From Fibrobacter sp. (lineage in GTDB: Bacteria; Fibrobacterota; Fibrobacteria; Fibrobacterales; Fibrobacteraceae), in NCBI GenBank assembly GCA_024689485.1, contig JAILDK010000020.1, forward strand, positions 1-45,673: a stretch of DNA of 45,673 nucleotides. The letters run 5' to 3'. The notes beneath the pieces are model-generated. The model saw only the letters and a list, made by a program, of their open reading frames with translations. It had not been told where the DNA came from and did no database searches. Shown one piece after another: positions 7,486-14,400 of the stretch (positions within the stretch are counted from its first letter, which is position 1; the number at the start of each line of letters is the position of its first letter). The position numbers and the translations under genes were made by a program.

Positions 7486-8610
7486 TCATTTTGAATTGAT
7501 CTGAATCCAGGTAATGAGATTTTCGAGGTCTTGTTTTTGTCTAGCCTTTATCTTTTTATATCTTGAGAATCCTTCTTTTTGCAATTTTGAATAAATTCCG
7601 TCCTCTTGCAAAAGTAAGAGTTGTTTTTTTATTTCTTCTATGGAGGTTGGATTGAAATAGAGAGCAGCGTTTCCACAAACTTCGGGGATTGAGGCCGCGT
7701 TTGATGCAATCACGGGTACTTTATATCTCATGGCTTCTAAGGGCGGATAGCCAAATCCCTCGTTTAAAGATGGATAAATAAAGGCGTAAGCATTTGCATA
7801 GAGGGAGTCAAGTTCTGCTTCTTCAACATAGCCAAGAAATTTAAAGTTGGCTGTGTTTTTAATTTTGTATCTTGATTTGTTTTTTGATGCTCCGGTTATT
7901 TTTACAAATATATTTGAAGGGATTTTTTTCTTAGATAATAATTTGTCTATGGCAATAATCGCTCTTGTACAGTTTTTTTCAAACCGATCTGCAGAAACCA
8001 GCAAAAAATATTTTTCTGTTGGTTTTCTGTCCGACTGGTAAATTGATGTTGATGGCGGGTAGAATACAGGAATATCCTTTTCGGGGCAAATATCTTGAAT
8101 GACTTTTCTCGAATGGAACGAATCGGTCACGAAATAAAAATTTGGCGTTTGCAGGAGCTTTTGGTAGTGTTTTAACATTTGGGCTTTCTGCTTTTTGGCC
8201 CGGAAAAAACCGAGCAGTGTGTTTAGCCCAATAATCCCAGAATCAAGCAACCAATACCCGTAAAAATCGTATTCAAGTTCTAGGCTTCGCAATCCATGGA
8301 TTGTTCCTAGAATCCTGCAATTAGGCCAGGGGAGAATGCCTTCGGGCAATGCGGAGTATATGGTGGAAATTTTATTTTGTTTAACGATTGATGGTAGAGA
8401 TTTTTTTTTAATGTCGTGTAGTGGAATGTTGTATTGGATTGAATATTCATACATTTGTGGATTTAGGTACTTGCCGGAATCGTAGAATGCGTGAAATTTT
8501 ATTTTCTTTTCACATAATCCACAAAAGAGCATTTCGCAATACTTGCCGCCGCCATGTCTTTTGCTTGTGCTGCTTGGTTGTGACGCTGTTAAGTCAAATA
8601 GTAGAGACAT
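7486..8610 (-). CDS. GT4-family glycosyltransferase
   Basis: A 374-residue GT-B enzyme of glycosyl transferases group 1. The N-terminal domain has a glycine-rich RHGGGKYCE loop. The C-terminal domain has SADRFEKNCTRAI, NEGFGYPPLEAM and a SIPEVCGNAALYF motif. ATG 8610 is chosen over an in-frame ATG at 8652 because it starts just downstream of the wzt stop (13-nt gap) and leads directly into the family's first strand (MSLLFDL). It is probably co-transcribed with wzm/wzt-type export genes. It is followed by the methyltransferase and ATP-grasp remnants, the likely former continuation of the operon. Confidence 0.87.
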   Translation of the reverse strand: MSLLFDLTASQPSSTSKRHGGGKYCEMLFCGLCEKKIKFHAFYDSGKYLNPQMYEYSIQYNIPLHDIKKKSLPSIVKQNKISTIYSALPEGILPWPNCRILGTIHGLRSLELEYDFYGYWLLDSGIIGLNTLLGFFRAKKQKAQMLKHYQKLLQTPNFYFVTDSFHSRKVIQDICPEKDIPVFYPPSTSIYQSDRKPTEKYFLLVSADRFEKNCTRAIIAIDKLLSKKKIPSNIFVKITGASKNKSRYKIKNTANFKFLGYVEEAELDSLYANAYAFIYPSLNEGFGYPPLEAMRYKVPVIASNAASIPEVCGNAALYFNPTSIEEIKKQLLLLQEDGIYSKLQKEGFSRYKKIKARQKQDLENLITWIQINSK

Positions 8611-8623
8611 AGAAGATTCTTGT

Positions 8624-9889
8624 TTATTTAGTTTCGAAACCGAAAAGGCCATCTCTGTTTAATAAAAGAGATTGGCCAAAACGATCGCTATTTCCATTGA
8701 TATCTATTGTTGCGCAATTGGGGGCTTCCATGTAGTATAGAACATTAGGTTTGTGCAAATAGATGTCTACAATACATATTCCTTTTGAAAGGTATTTCGG
8801 TAAAATAAATTGCTTTTTTATGGAAAACTTTCCCGCATCAATGTTTTGTGAATAGTTCTTGTAATGCCCTTCGGCGAGTGTCGCCAAGGGTGTCCCTAAA
8901 GAATTTTTTATTGTTAATCGAATGTCTACATTCGAAAGGGGATATTTTGTGGTTCCTTCTATGCAAATGTCGACTGAATCTTGTCCGTTTGTAATTGTTG
9001 ACTGACTTGATGTACTCCCGTTAAAGGAAAATCGATTTATTGTAAGACCATTGACGGTGCTCTTTATTCGGTGAATTAATTCGTTGTTTTCCGAAATGTG
9101 ATTTTTCCCGGTATAATACCCCACAGCCTCTTCCACGCCGCCGTCAAACGCAACTTGCCCCTGATCGAGAACGATTCCTCTCTTGCACAAATTTTTCACC
9201 GCGCCCATATTATGGCTCACGAACAGAACGGTTCTGCCTTCGCCCTTGCTCACGTCCTGCATCTTGCCGATGGCTTTCTTTTGGAATTCGGCATCGCCCA
9301 CGGCGAGCACTTCGTCCACCACCAAAATTTCGGGCTCCAGGTGTGCCGCGATCGCGAATCCGAGGCGAACGGTCATGCCGCTGCTGTAGCGTTTTACGGG
9401 GGTGTCCAGGTAGCGTTCGCAGCCACTAAAGTCCACGATCTCGTCGAGCTTGCGGGTGATCTCGGCGCGGGTCATTCCCATAATAGCGCCGTTCATGTAA
9501 ATGTTTTCACGACCGGTCATTTCCGGGTGGAACCCGGTGCCAACTTCCAAAAGGCTCGCGATGCGTCCACGTGCGCGGATCGTTCCGGTGGTCGGTGCGG
9601 TCACGCGGCTCAAAAGTTTAAGGAGCGTGCTTTTCCCTGCGCCGTTTCTGCCGATGATGCCGACAACGTCGCCTTCTTCGACCTTGAAGTTGATATCCTT
9701 GAGCGCCCAAACATAATCGCTTTTGCCCTTGCTTGTGCGGTCGTTTACTTCGCCCACTTTCAGGTATGGGTCTTCCTTGTGCAAAATCTTGGTTTGCCAA
9801 AAACGGTTCAGGTCGTGGCTCAGCGTTCCTGTGCTCACGAGCCCCAAACGATACTGCTTGCTAATGTTTTCAAATTCAATGGCGGTCAT
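8624..9889 (-). CDS. wzt: Polysaccharide ABC exporter ATPase with C-terminal glycan-binding domain (Wzt type)
   Basis: 421 residues. The N-terminal ATPase has a Walker A GRNGAGKST (80-88), signature RYSSGM (167-172), Walker B ILVVDEVLAVGD (188-199) and switch histidine H226. A C-terminal domain (about 262-421) corresponds to the Wzt carbohydrate-binding module that recognises the finished O-antigen-like chain. Its partner permease lies at 11145-11996 on the same strand, but the two are separated by an opposite-strand antitoxin gene. Base composition changes sharply near 9115-9120 (around codon 257): the ATPase part is GC-rich and the glycan-binding part AT-rich, so the gene looks chimeric. 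Confidence 0.93.
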   Translation of the reverse strand: MTAIEFENISKQYRLGLVSTGTLSHDLNRFWQTKILHKEDPYLKVGEVNDRTSKGKSDYVWALKDINFKVEEGDVVGIIGRNGAGKSTLLKLLSRVTAPTTGTIRARGRIASLLEVGTGFHPEMTGRENIYMNGAIMGMTRAEITRKLDEIVDFSGCERYLDTPVKRYSSGMTVRLGFAIAAHLEPEILVVDEVLAVGDAEFQKKAIGKMQDVSKGEGRTVLFVSHNMGAVKNLCKRGIVLDQGQVAFDGGVEEAVGYYTGKNHISENNELIHRIKSTVNGLTINRFSFNGSTSSQSTITNGQDSVDICIEGTTKYPLSNVDIRLTIKNSLGTPLATLAEGHYKNYSQNIDAGKFSIKKQFILPKYLSKGICIVDIYLHKPNVLYYMEAPNCATIDINGNSDRFGQSLLLNRDGLFGFETK

Positions 9890-9897
9890 GTATTGGT

Positions 9898-9903
9898 AAT
9901 ATA
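9898..9903 (-). promoter_or_regulatory. wzt -10 element
   Basis: TATATT on the minus strand ending 8 nt before the wzt ATG, with no Shine-Dalgarno sequence between. A promoter here is expected because the inverted antitoxin gene cuts wzt off from the upstream permease gene. Confidence 0.45.
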
Positions 9904-9978
9904 ACTAGAAAAATTGGGTGAATTTCGCAAATACGCATAAAAATGCCTTATATAAGATATTAAAAATAATTAACATCT

Positions 9979-10007
9979 TGCTTTCTTTAGAATTTTGCAT
10001 TAAATTA
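9979..10007 (+). promoter_or_regulatory. Possible promoter of the higBA-type locus
   Basis: TTGCTT (9979-9984), a 17-nt spacer, then TAAATT (10002-10007). It lies 26 nt before the GTG of the toxin relic, which has its own GGAG ribosome-binding site, so a normal leadered mRNA is predicted. Confidence 0.35.
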
Positions 10008-10033
10008 TAGGTGTATTAAAAATTGGAGATGCT

Positions 10034-10152
10034 GTGCAGGTTGTTTTCGAAGATAGGGAATTGGCTATATGCGCAGGAGGTAGGGTGAGGTTATTGGACT
10101 GCTTGTTGAACAAACCGTTTTAATAGTAGAGATTGTGGATTATCACAAATAG
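10034..10152 (+). pseudogene. Relic of a HigB-type toxin gene
   Basis: Too short for ordinary gene calling. A GGAG site is followed by GTG 10034 and reads MQVVFEDRELAICAGG, the typical N-terminus of HigB/RelE-fold toxins that precede HigA antitoxins, but stops at 10123. In another frame the last codons before the antitoxin read VLIVEIVDYHK and stop at 10150-10152, matching the usual C-terminus of the same toxins (VEIVDYHK type). Only about 40 codons remain of an expected 90-110, so an internal deletion with a frameshift has removed the catalytic middle. The stop lies 9 nt before the antitoxin ATG, the usual higB-higA spacing. Confidence 0.68.
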
Positions 10153-10161
10153 GAGTGCTGG

Positions 10162-11148
10162 ATGGAAGTGTTTAGATGTGATAGACTAGCGGTGATTTTT
10201 CCTCCAGGAAGCGACTTGGCGGAAAAATTGGAAGAAATGGGGCTGGATGCAAATGATCTTGCTGCTCGTATGGGCTATACGCCTAAGGCGGTGAACGATA
10301 TTTTGCAGGGCAACTGCCGAATCACGCCGGAAGTCGCGATTGCGCTCGAAATGATTACCGAAATTTCGGCGAATTACTGGTTGCGTCGCCAAATTTCTTA
10401 CGACGAATTTCTTTCGCGTCAAAAGGTGGAAGAATCCCTAAGCAACCAGCCTCTTTGGGAAAAGTCATTCCCGAAAGAAATGGCGGATCGTAGCTGGGTT
10501 GGCTGTGAAGAAAAAAAGTCTGGCCTTTCCTTGCTTAAATTTTTTGCGGTGGCGTCGCCCAAGGCTTGGGATGGGTATTACAAAGAAGCTCGCCTAAAAG
10601 TGGCGTTCCGAATTTCGCTTGCAGAAGTCAAAGATCCTTATGCCGCTTCTGCTTGGATTCGTCGAGGAGAAATCCTTGCGGACCGAGATCCTATGGAAAA
10701 ACAGGAGCAGATTCCTGTACGAAAAAGGCTCAAGGCTGCGTTGCCAGAAATCATCGCCTTTGCGGCGGCGAATAAGGAACTTCCGAAACGCGCAAAAAAG
10801 ATCACTTATACGACTCCAGAAGTGGATGTTGTGGATGATTGCATGACGGGCTTGCAAGAGCTTTGCCGCAAAATTGGCATTCGGGTTTTGTTCGTGCAAA
10901 ACTTCAAGAGCGCGCCGATTCATGGCATGTACCGATGGTACAAGGATGTTCCCGTGATTCAGTTGCATGACCGTTTTGAAAAACGTTCCACGATGTGGTT
11001 TACGTTCTTCCATGAACTTGCTCATGTGCTATATCACGGCAAAAAGGGCATTTGCTTGCAGAACATTGAAATTACGCACAATTACCCAGAAAAAGAAGAC
11101 GAAGCAAACTGCTTAGCCCAAAAATGCATGGTGGAGGCGGGCTTTTAA
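10162..11148 (+). CDS. HigA-type HTH antitoxin fused to ImmA/IrrE metallopeptidase
   Basis: 328 residues. The N-terminal part has a HigA/XRE helix-turn-helix (about 20-75: LAEKLEEMGLDANDLAARMG, then RITPEVAIALEM). The C-terminal half is an ImmA/IrrE zinc-protease domain with HELAH (H284, E285, H288) and a downstream acidic EKEDEAN motif providing the third ligand (near E314). A strong AGGAG lies 6 nt before the ATG. It is normally the second gene of a toxin-antitoxin operon, but here the toxin is only a relic, so it may persist as an orphan repressor or peptidase regulator. It sits in inverse orientation between wzm and wzt and overlaps the wzm end by 4 nt. Confidence 0.85.
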   Translation: MEVFRCDRLAVIFPPGSDLAEKLEEMGLDANDLAARMGYTPKAVNDILQGNCRITPEVAIALEMITEISANYWLRRQISYDEFLSRQKVEESLSNQPLWEKSFPKEMADRSWVGCEEKKSGLSLLKFFAVASPKAWDGYYKEARLKVAFRISLAEVKDPYAASAWIRRGEILADRDPMEKQEQIPVRKRLKAALPEIIAFAAANKELPKRAKKITYTTPEVDVVDDCMTGLQELCRKIGIRVLFVQNFKSAPIHGMYRWYKDVPVIQLHDRFEKRSTMWFTFFHELAHVLYHGKKGICLQNIEITHNYPEKEDEANCLAQKCMVEAGF

Positions 11149-11996
11149 ACCGTGTCCATAAAGGTGCGCTGAATGTGGTTGAAGACGATTACGCCTAGGG
11201 CAAGGAGCAAGGCGGCAAAGACTGCGCTGTAACCGAGCGCGGCCCAGCTGAATTCTCCGACGCCGAGCATGCCGAACTTGAACGTTTCCATAATGCTCGT
11301 GAGCGGATTTGCCTGCATCAGCAATTTGAGCTTGGGATTTTCAATGGTGCTGAGCGGATAAATCACCGGCGTCGCGTACATCCAAAGTTGCACAATAAAA
11401 GTCAGCAAAAAGGTAAGGTCGCGATACTTGGTCGTGAGACTGCTGAACAGCACACCGAATCCGAGTGCAAGACCTGCAAGAATCAAAATTAGAACCGGCG
11501 TCAAAAGCAGGTAAAGGTTCGGGTGCACGGGTGCATCGGTAAAAATCATGTAATACGCGAACACCAAAAAGAAGAGCCCCATCTGAATCGCAAGGCGTAC
11601 CAGGTTGCTCGTTACGGTCGCCATCGGAACGACCAAACGCGGAAAATAAACCTTTCCAAAAACATTCGCATTATCAATGAACGTTTTGCTCGTTTGATTC
11701 AAGCTCTCTGCAAAATACTGCCAAAGGCAAATGCCCGCCAAATAGAACAGCGGTTGCGGAAGTCCGTCGGTACTGATTTTTGCAATCCCGCCGAAAACGA
11801 CCATGAACATGATCGTTGTCATGATCGGCTGAATAAAGAACCAGAGCGGTCCAAGAATTGTCTGCTTGTACCACGTCACAATATCGCGCTTGACGAACAT
11901 GCGGTACAAATCGCGATACTGCCAGAGTTCGTGAAAGTCGACGCTCAGCAGACTCGTTTTCGGCTTGATGACGGTTGTCCAGTTGTTTGTTTGCAT
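11145..11996 (-). CDS. wzm: Polysaccharide ABC exporter permease (Wzm type)
   Basis: A 283-residue ABC-2 type permease. A cytoplasmic N-terminal amphipathic segment with LWQYRDLYRMFVKRDIVTWY, then TILGPLWFFIQP and six predicted membrane helices including YFPRLVVPMATV and TPVIYPLSTI, is characteristic of O-antigen and teichoic-acid exporters. With Wzt it would move a lipid-linked glycan across the inner membrane. ATG 11996 is preferred to an in-frame ATG at 12041, which overlaps the AbiEii gene, because the conserved region begins at MQTNNW. Export through Wzm/Wzt implies that the chain is completed in the cytoplasm. Confidence 0.92.
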   Translation of the reverse strand: MQTNNWTTVIKPKTSLLSVDFHELWQYRDLYRMFVKRDIVTWYKQTILGPLWFFIQPIMTTIMFMVVFGGIAKISTDGLPQPLFYLAGICLWQYFAESLNQTSKTFIDNANVFGKVYFPRLVVPMATVTSNLVRLAIQMGLFFLVFAYYMIFTDAPVHPNLYLLLTPVLILILAGLALGFGVLFSSLTTKYRDLTFLLTFIVQLWMYATPVIYPLSTIENPKLKLLMQANPLTSIMETFKFGMLGVGEFSWAALGYSAVFAALLLALGVIVFNHIQRTFMDTV

Positions 11997-12006
11997 TCTA
12001 TGACGT

Positions 12007-12012
12007 AATATA
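12007..12012 (-). promoter_or_regulatory. Possible wzm -10 element
   Basis: TATATT on the minus strand, 10 nt before the wzm ATG and within the 28-nt gap after the AbiEii stop. No Shine-Dalgarno sequence precedes the ATG. Confidence 0.35.
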
Positions 12013-12024
12013 GATTTGTGGAAA

Positions 12025-12753
12025 TTATTTGAACTTTTCAATTTTATCGCTTAAGGCGAGAATGGCGGGTCTCATTCTAAAAGATAGTCCCGCGAGTTCC
12101 GCGGCGTTAAGTAATGGGACGAGCTCTTCGAAAGAGCCCTCTGTTAAATTCTCGGCGCAAGTCTTCATTTTTTTGACGAGTTCGTTTATGCTTTTGGCTG
12201 CGACGACGTTTTTATAAGAGCGTGCTTTTTTGAGGCGGGAAAGTAAAATGTCTGCCCGAGGAGTTGCCTTGAATAACGTTTCATATTGATAGACGTCGTA
12301 CAAGTCTCGCATTAGCTCGCGTTCGTTCCATGCGGCGATTTTATGGGCGAAAGATACCCCGGGTTCCATGATGCGCACGATGCGGGCTGGATGGCCGTAA
12401 GGGGCGCTGAGTAAAGAGGTCGACATGGGGATGGATGGACATTCCTTGTCGGTATTGATTTCTATTTGGGCGTTTTGTCCGCCGAATTCCACGATAATTC
12501 GTAAAGCTTTCGAATTCATAGAGGATTCAAAACGTAACCCTTCTACTTCTGAAAGAGCTTCCTCCACAAGAGTTTTTGCGTCCTTTTTGGAGTCAAATGG
12601 GATGAAAATGTAATCAACATCATTTGTATAGCGAGGGCTGTGCATTAATCTCAAAGACATCCCTCCTTTGAGTATTGCCGAGTTGCCAAACTTTTCTGCA
12701 AAAAAATCAATGATCCAGGCCAGCAATGCTTCTGTGCTATCAAACTTTGCCAT
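12025..12753 (-). CDS. AbiEii-type nucleotidyltransferase toxin
   Basis: A 242-residue member of the AbiEii/AbiGii (DUF1814) nucleotidyltransferases, the toxin half of type IV AbiE systems linked to phage abortive infection. The motif ILKGGMSLRL (GG at 30-31) and the TNDVDY metal-binding aspartates D45 and D47 define motif I. Further conserved residues are K138 in AHKIAAW and RDLYD (R149, D150, D153). It overlaps the preceding antitoxin-like gene by 14 nt, indicating coupling. All catalytic motifs seem intact. Its place inside a glycan-export cluster is notable because surface glycans are phage receptors, but a functional link is only inference. Confidence 0.9.
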   Translation of the reverse strand: MAKFDSTEALLAWIIDFFAEKFGNSAILKGGMSLRLMHSPRYTNDVDYIFIPFDSKKDAKTLVEEALSEVEGLRFESSMNSKALRIIVEFGGQNAQIEINTDKECPSIPMSTSLLSAPYGHPARIVRIMEPGVSFAHKIAAWNERELMRDLYDVYQYETLFKATPRADILLSRLKKARSYKNVVAAKSINELVKKMKTCAENLTEGSFEELVPLLNAAELAGLSFRMRPAILALSDKIEKFK

Positions 12754-13345
12754 ATACCGTGTTCCTCACGAAAGTTTTGAATTTTGGATTCGTGTATCGA
12801 TCTAGGTAGGTTTCCATTTTTTCTTTGGATAACAGAGAAAACTGAATGTCTTGGAAAACGTTGAAGTGAAAGCTTTTTTTGTGCTGGTAAAAGTAGAGAG
12901 TGTCTAATACTGCCTTCTCTTTATCGGCTAAACGCACGCCGTTATTAAGAATCGTTGTTCCGAAACAAAGGGCTTGTGAAATGCGGGCGTAGGAAAGGTT
13001 CACCTCGCCGCTGTATTCGCTTGCTCTGGAAGGAACGACACAACTGACGAGGAAGGGGCTTTCTGTGCCGATGAGCCTGTGGTAGGCCAAAGCAGAACCG
13101 AGTGAAATGTAGGAATCGGTTCGGACTTTTGCGGAGAGGATTTGAGGGTCAAATTCTTTGGCGATGTAGATGCCTCGGCAGTAACGCTTGAGAAGTTTTG
13201 CTGCTTCGAATTTTTTGACCGTAGCCCAAAGAGTTTGTTGATTGGAAACGTTGAAAAGCGAACTAAGCTCGGATAGCGAAAAAACTCCGCCTACCTTTGG
13301 GGCGAATTCGAGGAGCTTTTCGGTGTTTTCCAATGCGTTTTTCAT
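12740..13345 (-). CDS. AbiEi-type antitoxin / transcriptional regulator
   Basis: 201 residues. The N-terminal winged-helix part (FSLSELSSLFNVSNQQTLWA, then KLLKRYCRGIYI) resembles the AbiEi antitoxin DNA-binding domain. The remainder (SYISLGSALAYHRLIG, and RLADKEKAVLDTLYF near the end) matches the AbiEi C-terminal domain. It should repress the operon and counteract the AbiEii nucleotidyltransferase. ATG 13345 follows a good promoter closely; the frame is open further upstream but enters the 3' end of the GT2 gene. The order, antitoxin first and overlapping the toxin, is that of AbiE loci. Confidence 0.85.
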   Translation of the reverse strand: MKNALENTEKLLEFAPKVGGVFSLSELSSLFNVSNQQTLWATVKKFEAAKLLKRYCRGIYIAKEFDPQILSAKVRTDSYISLGSALAYHRLIGTESPFLVSCVVPSRASEYSGEVNLSYARISQALCFGTTILNNGVRLADKEKAVLDTLYFYQHKKSFHFNVFQDIQFSLLSKEKMETYLDRYTNPKFKTFVRNTVYGKV

Positions 13346-13355
13346 ATTTACATAA

Positions 13356-13384
13356 AATATGCATAAATATATATTTTCTGTCAA
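13356..13384 (-). promoter_or_regulatory. AbiE promoter with near-palindromic AT-rich region
   Basis: A consensus -35 TTGACA (13384-13379), 17 nt, then CATATT (13361-13356), 10 nt before the ATG. TATTTT two bases further on is an alternative. The stretch TTTATGCATATTTTATGTAAA spans the -10 and has inverted ends (TTTA/TAAA), a plausible AbiEi operator. Confidence 0.6.
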
Positions 13385-13404
13385 TATGATTTTGTGTAGG
13401 GAAA

Positions 13405-14364
13405 TTAAACCTTTTCCCGGATCACGTACTGCGGAGCCTGATTGATGCAGATGTAAACGCGACCCACGTATTCGCCGATGAGACCGAGCAAGAACATAAT
13501 CATGCCGCCGACGAATAGGAGCGTCGCGAGAAGGCTCGCATAGCCGATTGGCGCCGAGGCTGCGGTCAACTTTTCGTAGATCACAAAAAGGCCTGCCGCA
13601 AATCCGACGACTGCGCAAAGGATGCCGATGAACGTGGCGGCGCGCAAAGGCTTTACAGAGAAGGCGGTAAAACCGTTCACCCAAAGCCCGATCAGCCCTG
13701 CAATCGTGTAGCCGGATTCGCCCTGCAAACGCTGGCGATGGCCCACGGCGACATTGCCCAAATTTTTAGTCGCTCTAAAAATCAAACCGCTGATGTACGG
13801 GAACGGGTTCGGATACTGCACAATTTCTTGCGCAATAAACCGCTTCATAATAAAGAAGCTCGTCGTCTTCAAAGTCGTCGGCTGCCCGATGATCGCTTCC
13901 GCCATCTTTTTGTTGGTCCAGCTTCCAAAGCGGCGGAACAGGTGCTGTGCGGAATGTTCGTAATAGCCGTATACCACGTCAAAGCCTTCTTCGATTTTAT
14001 CGACCAGCTTAAAACTTTCGCTTGCCGGAGTCTGTCCGTCGTCATCGAGGCTGATCACGTAATCGCCGGAGGCTTCTGCGTAGCCTGCCATCAGCGCATT
14101 GTGCTGTCCAAAATTTTTGGCGAGGCAAATGCCCTTGATTTTGTTGTCTGCACTTGCGAGCTGTTTGATTTTACCCCAAACGCCGTCCGGGCTGCAGTCG
14201 TTGACCAAAACGATTTCGTAGTCGAACGTGCGGCTGCCTTGTAATTCTGCATTCCGGTTTTGGACGGTGGTGCGAATTTCATTTACGACGGTTTCGATCG
14301 TATTTTCGCTGCGGTAGCAGGGGATCACAAAAGAAAGTAAAGTCAAATTATTTTGCTCGCTCAT
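13405..14364 (-). CDS. GT2 glycosyltransferase, ArnC/GtrB/dolichol-phosphate type
   Basis: A 319-residue protein with the polyprenyl-phosphate glycosyltransferase layout. The GT-A domain has SFVIPCYRSE, LVNDCSPDG and the DDDGQ catalytic motif. AKNFGQHNALMAGY is diagnostic of the ArnC/GtrB subgroup. Two C-terminal membrane helices follow (about 235-258 and 270-295), then a GEYVGRVY signature. It probably loads a sugar onto undecaprenyl phosphate for use on the periplasmic side. It is divergent from the LtaS-like gene with 36 bp between, and a -10 TATATT lies 7 nt before its ATG. A much longer open frame upstream of this start is an antisense artefact. Confidence 0.92.
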   Translation of the reverse strand: MSEQNNLTLLSFVIPCYRSENTIETVVNEIRTTVQNRNAELQGSRTFDYEIVLVNDCSPDGVWGKIKQLASADNKIKGICLAKNFGQHNALMAGYAEASGDYVISLDDDGQTPASESFKLVDKIEEGFDVVYGYYEHSAQHLFRRFGSWTNKKMAEAIIGQPTTLKTTSFFIMKRFIAQEIVQYPNPFPYISGLIFRATKNLGNVAVGHRQRLQGESGYTIAGLIGLWVNGFTAFSVKPLRAATFIGILCAVVGFAAGLFVIYEKLTAASAPIGYASLLATLLFVGGMIMFLLGLIGEYVGRVYICINQAPQYVIREKV

Positions 14365-14371
14365 GGGTATG

Positions 14372-14394
14372 AATATAAAAACAAAATTTACATT
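14372..14394. promoter_or_regulatory. Divergent -10 elements between the GT2 and LtaS-like genes
   Basis: Minus strand TATATT (14377-14372) ends 7 nt before the ATG at 14364. Plus strand TACATT (14389-14394) ends 6 nt before the GTG at 14401. Neither start has a Shine-Dalgarno sequence. The two promoters must overlap in their upstream regions. Confidence 0.5.
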
Positions 14395-14400
14395 TAGACC

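Noticed and set aside
9098..9904. A 268-codon plus-strand frame across wzt.
   Set aside because: It lies antisense to the conserved ATPase part of wzt and its protein is Phe/His/Ala-rich with no domain.
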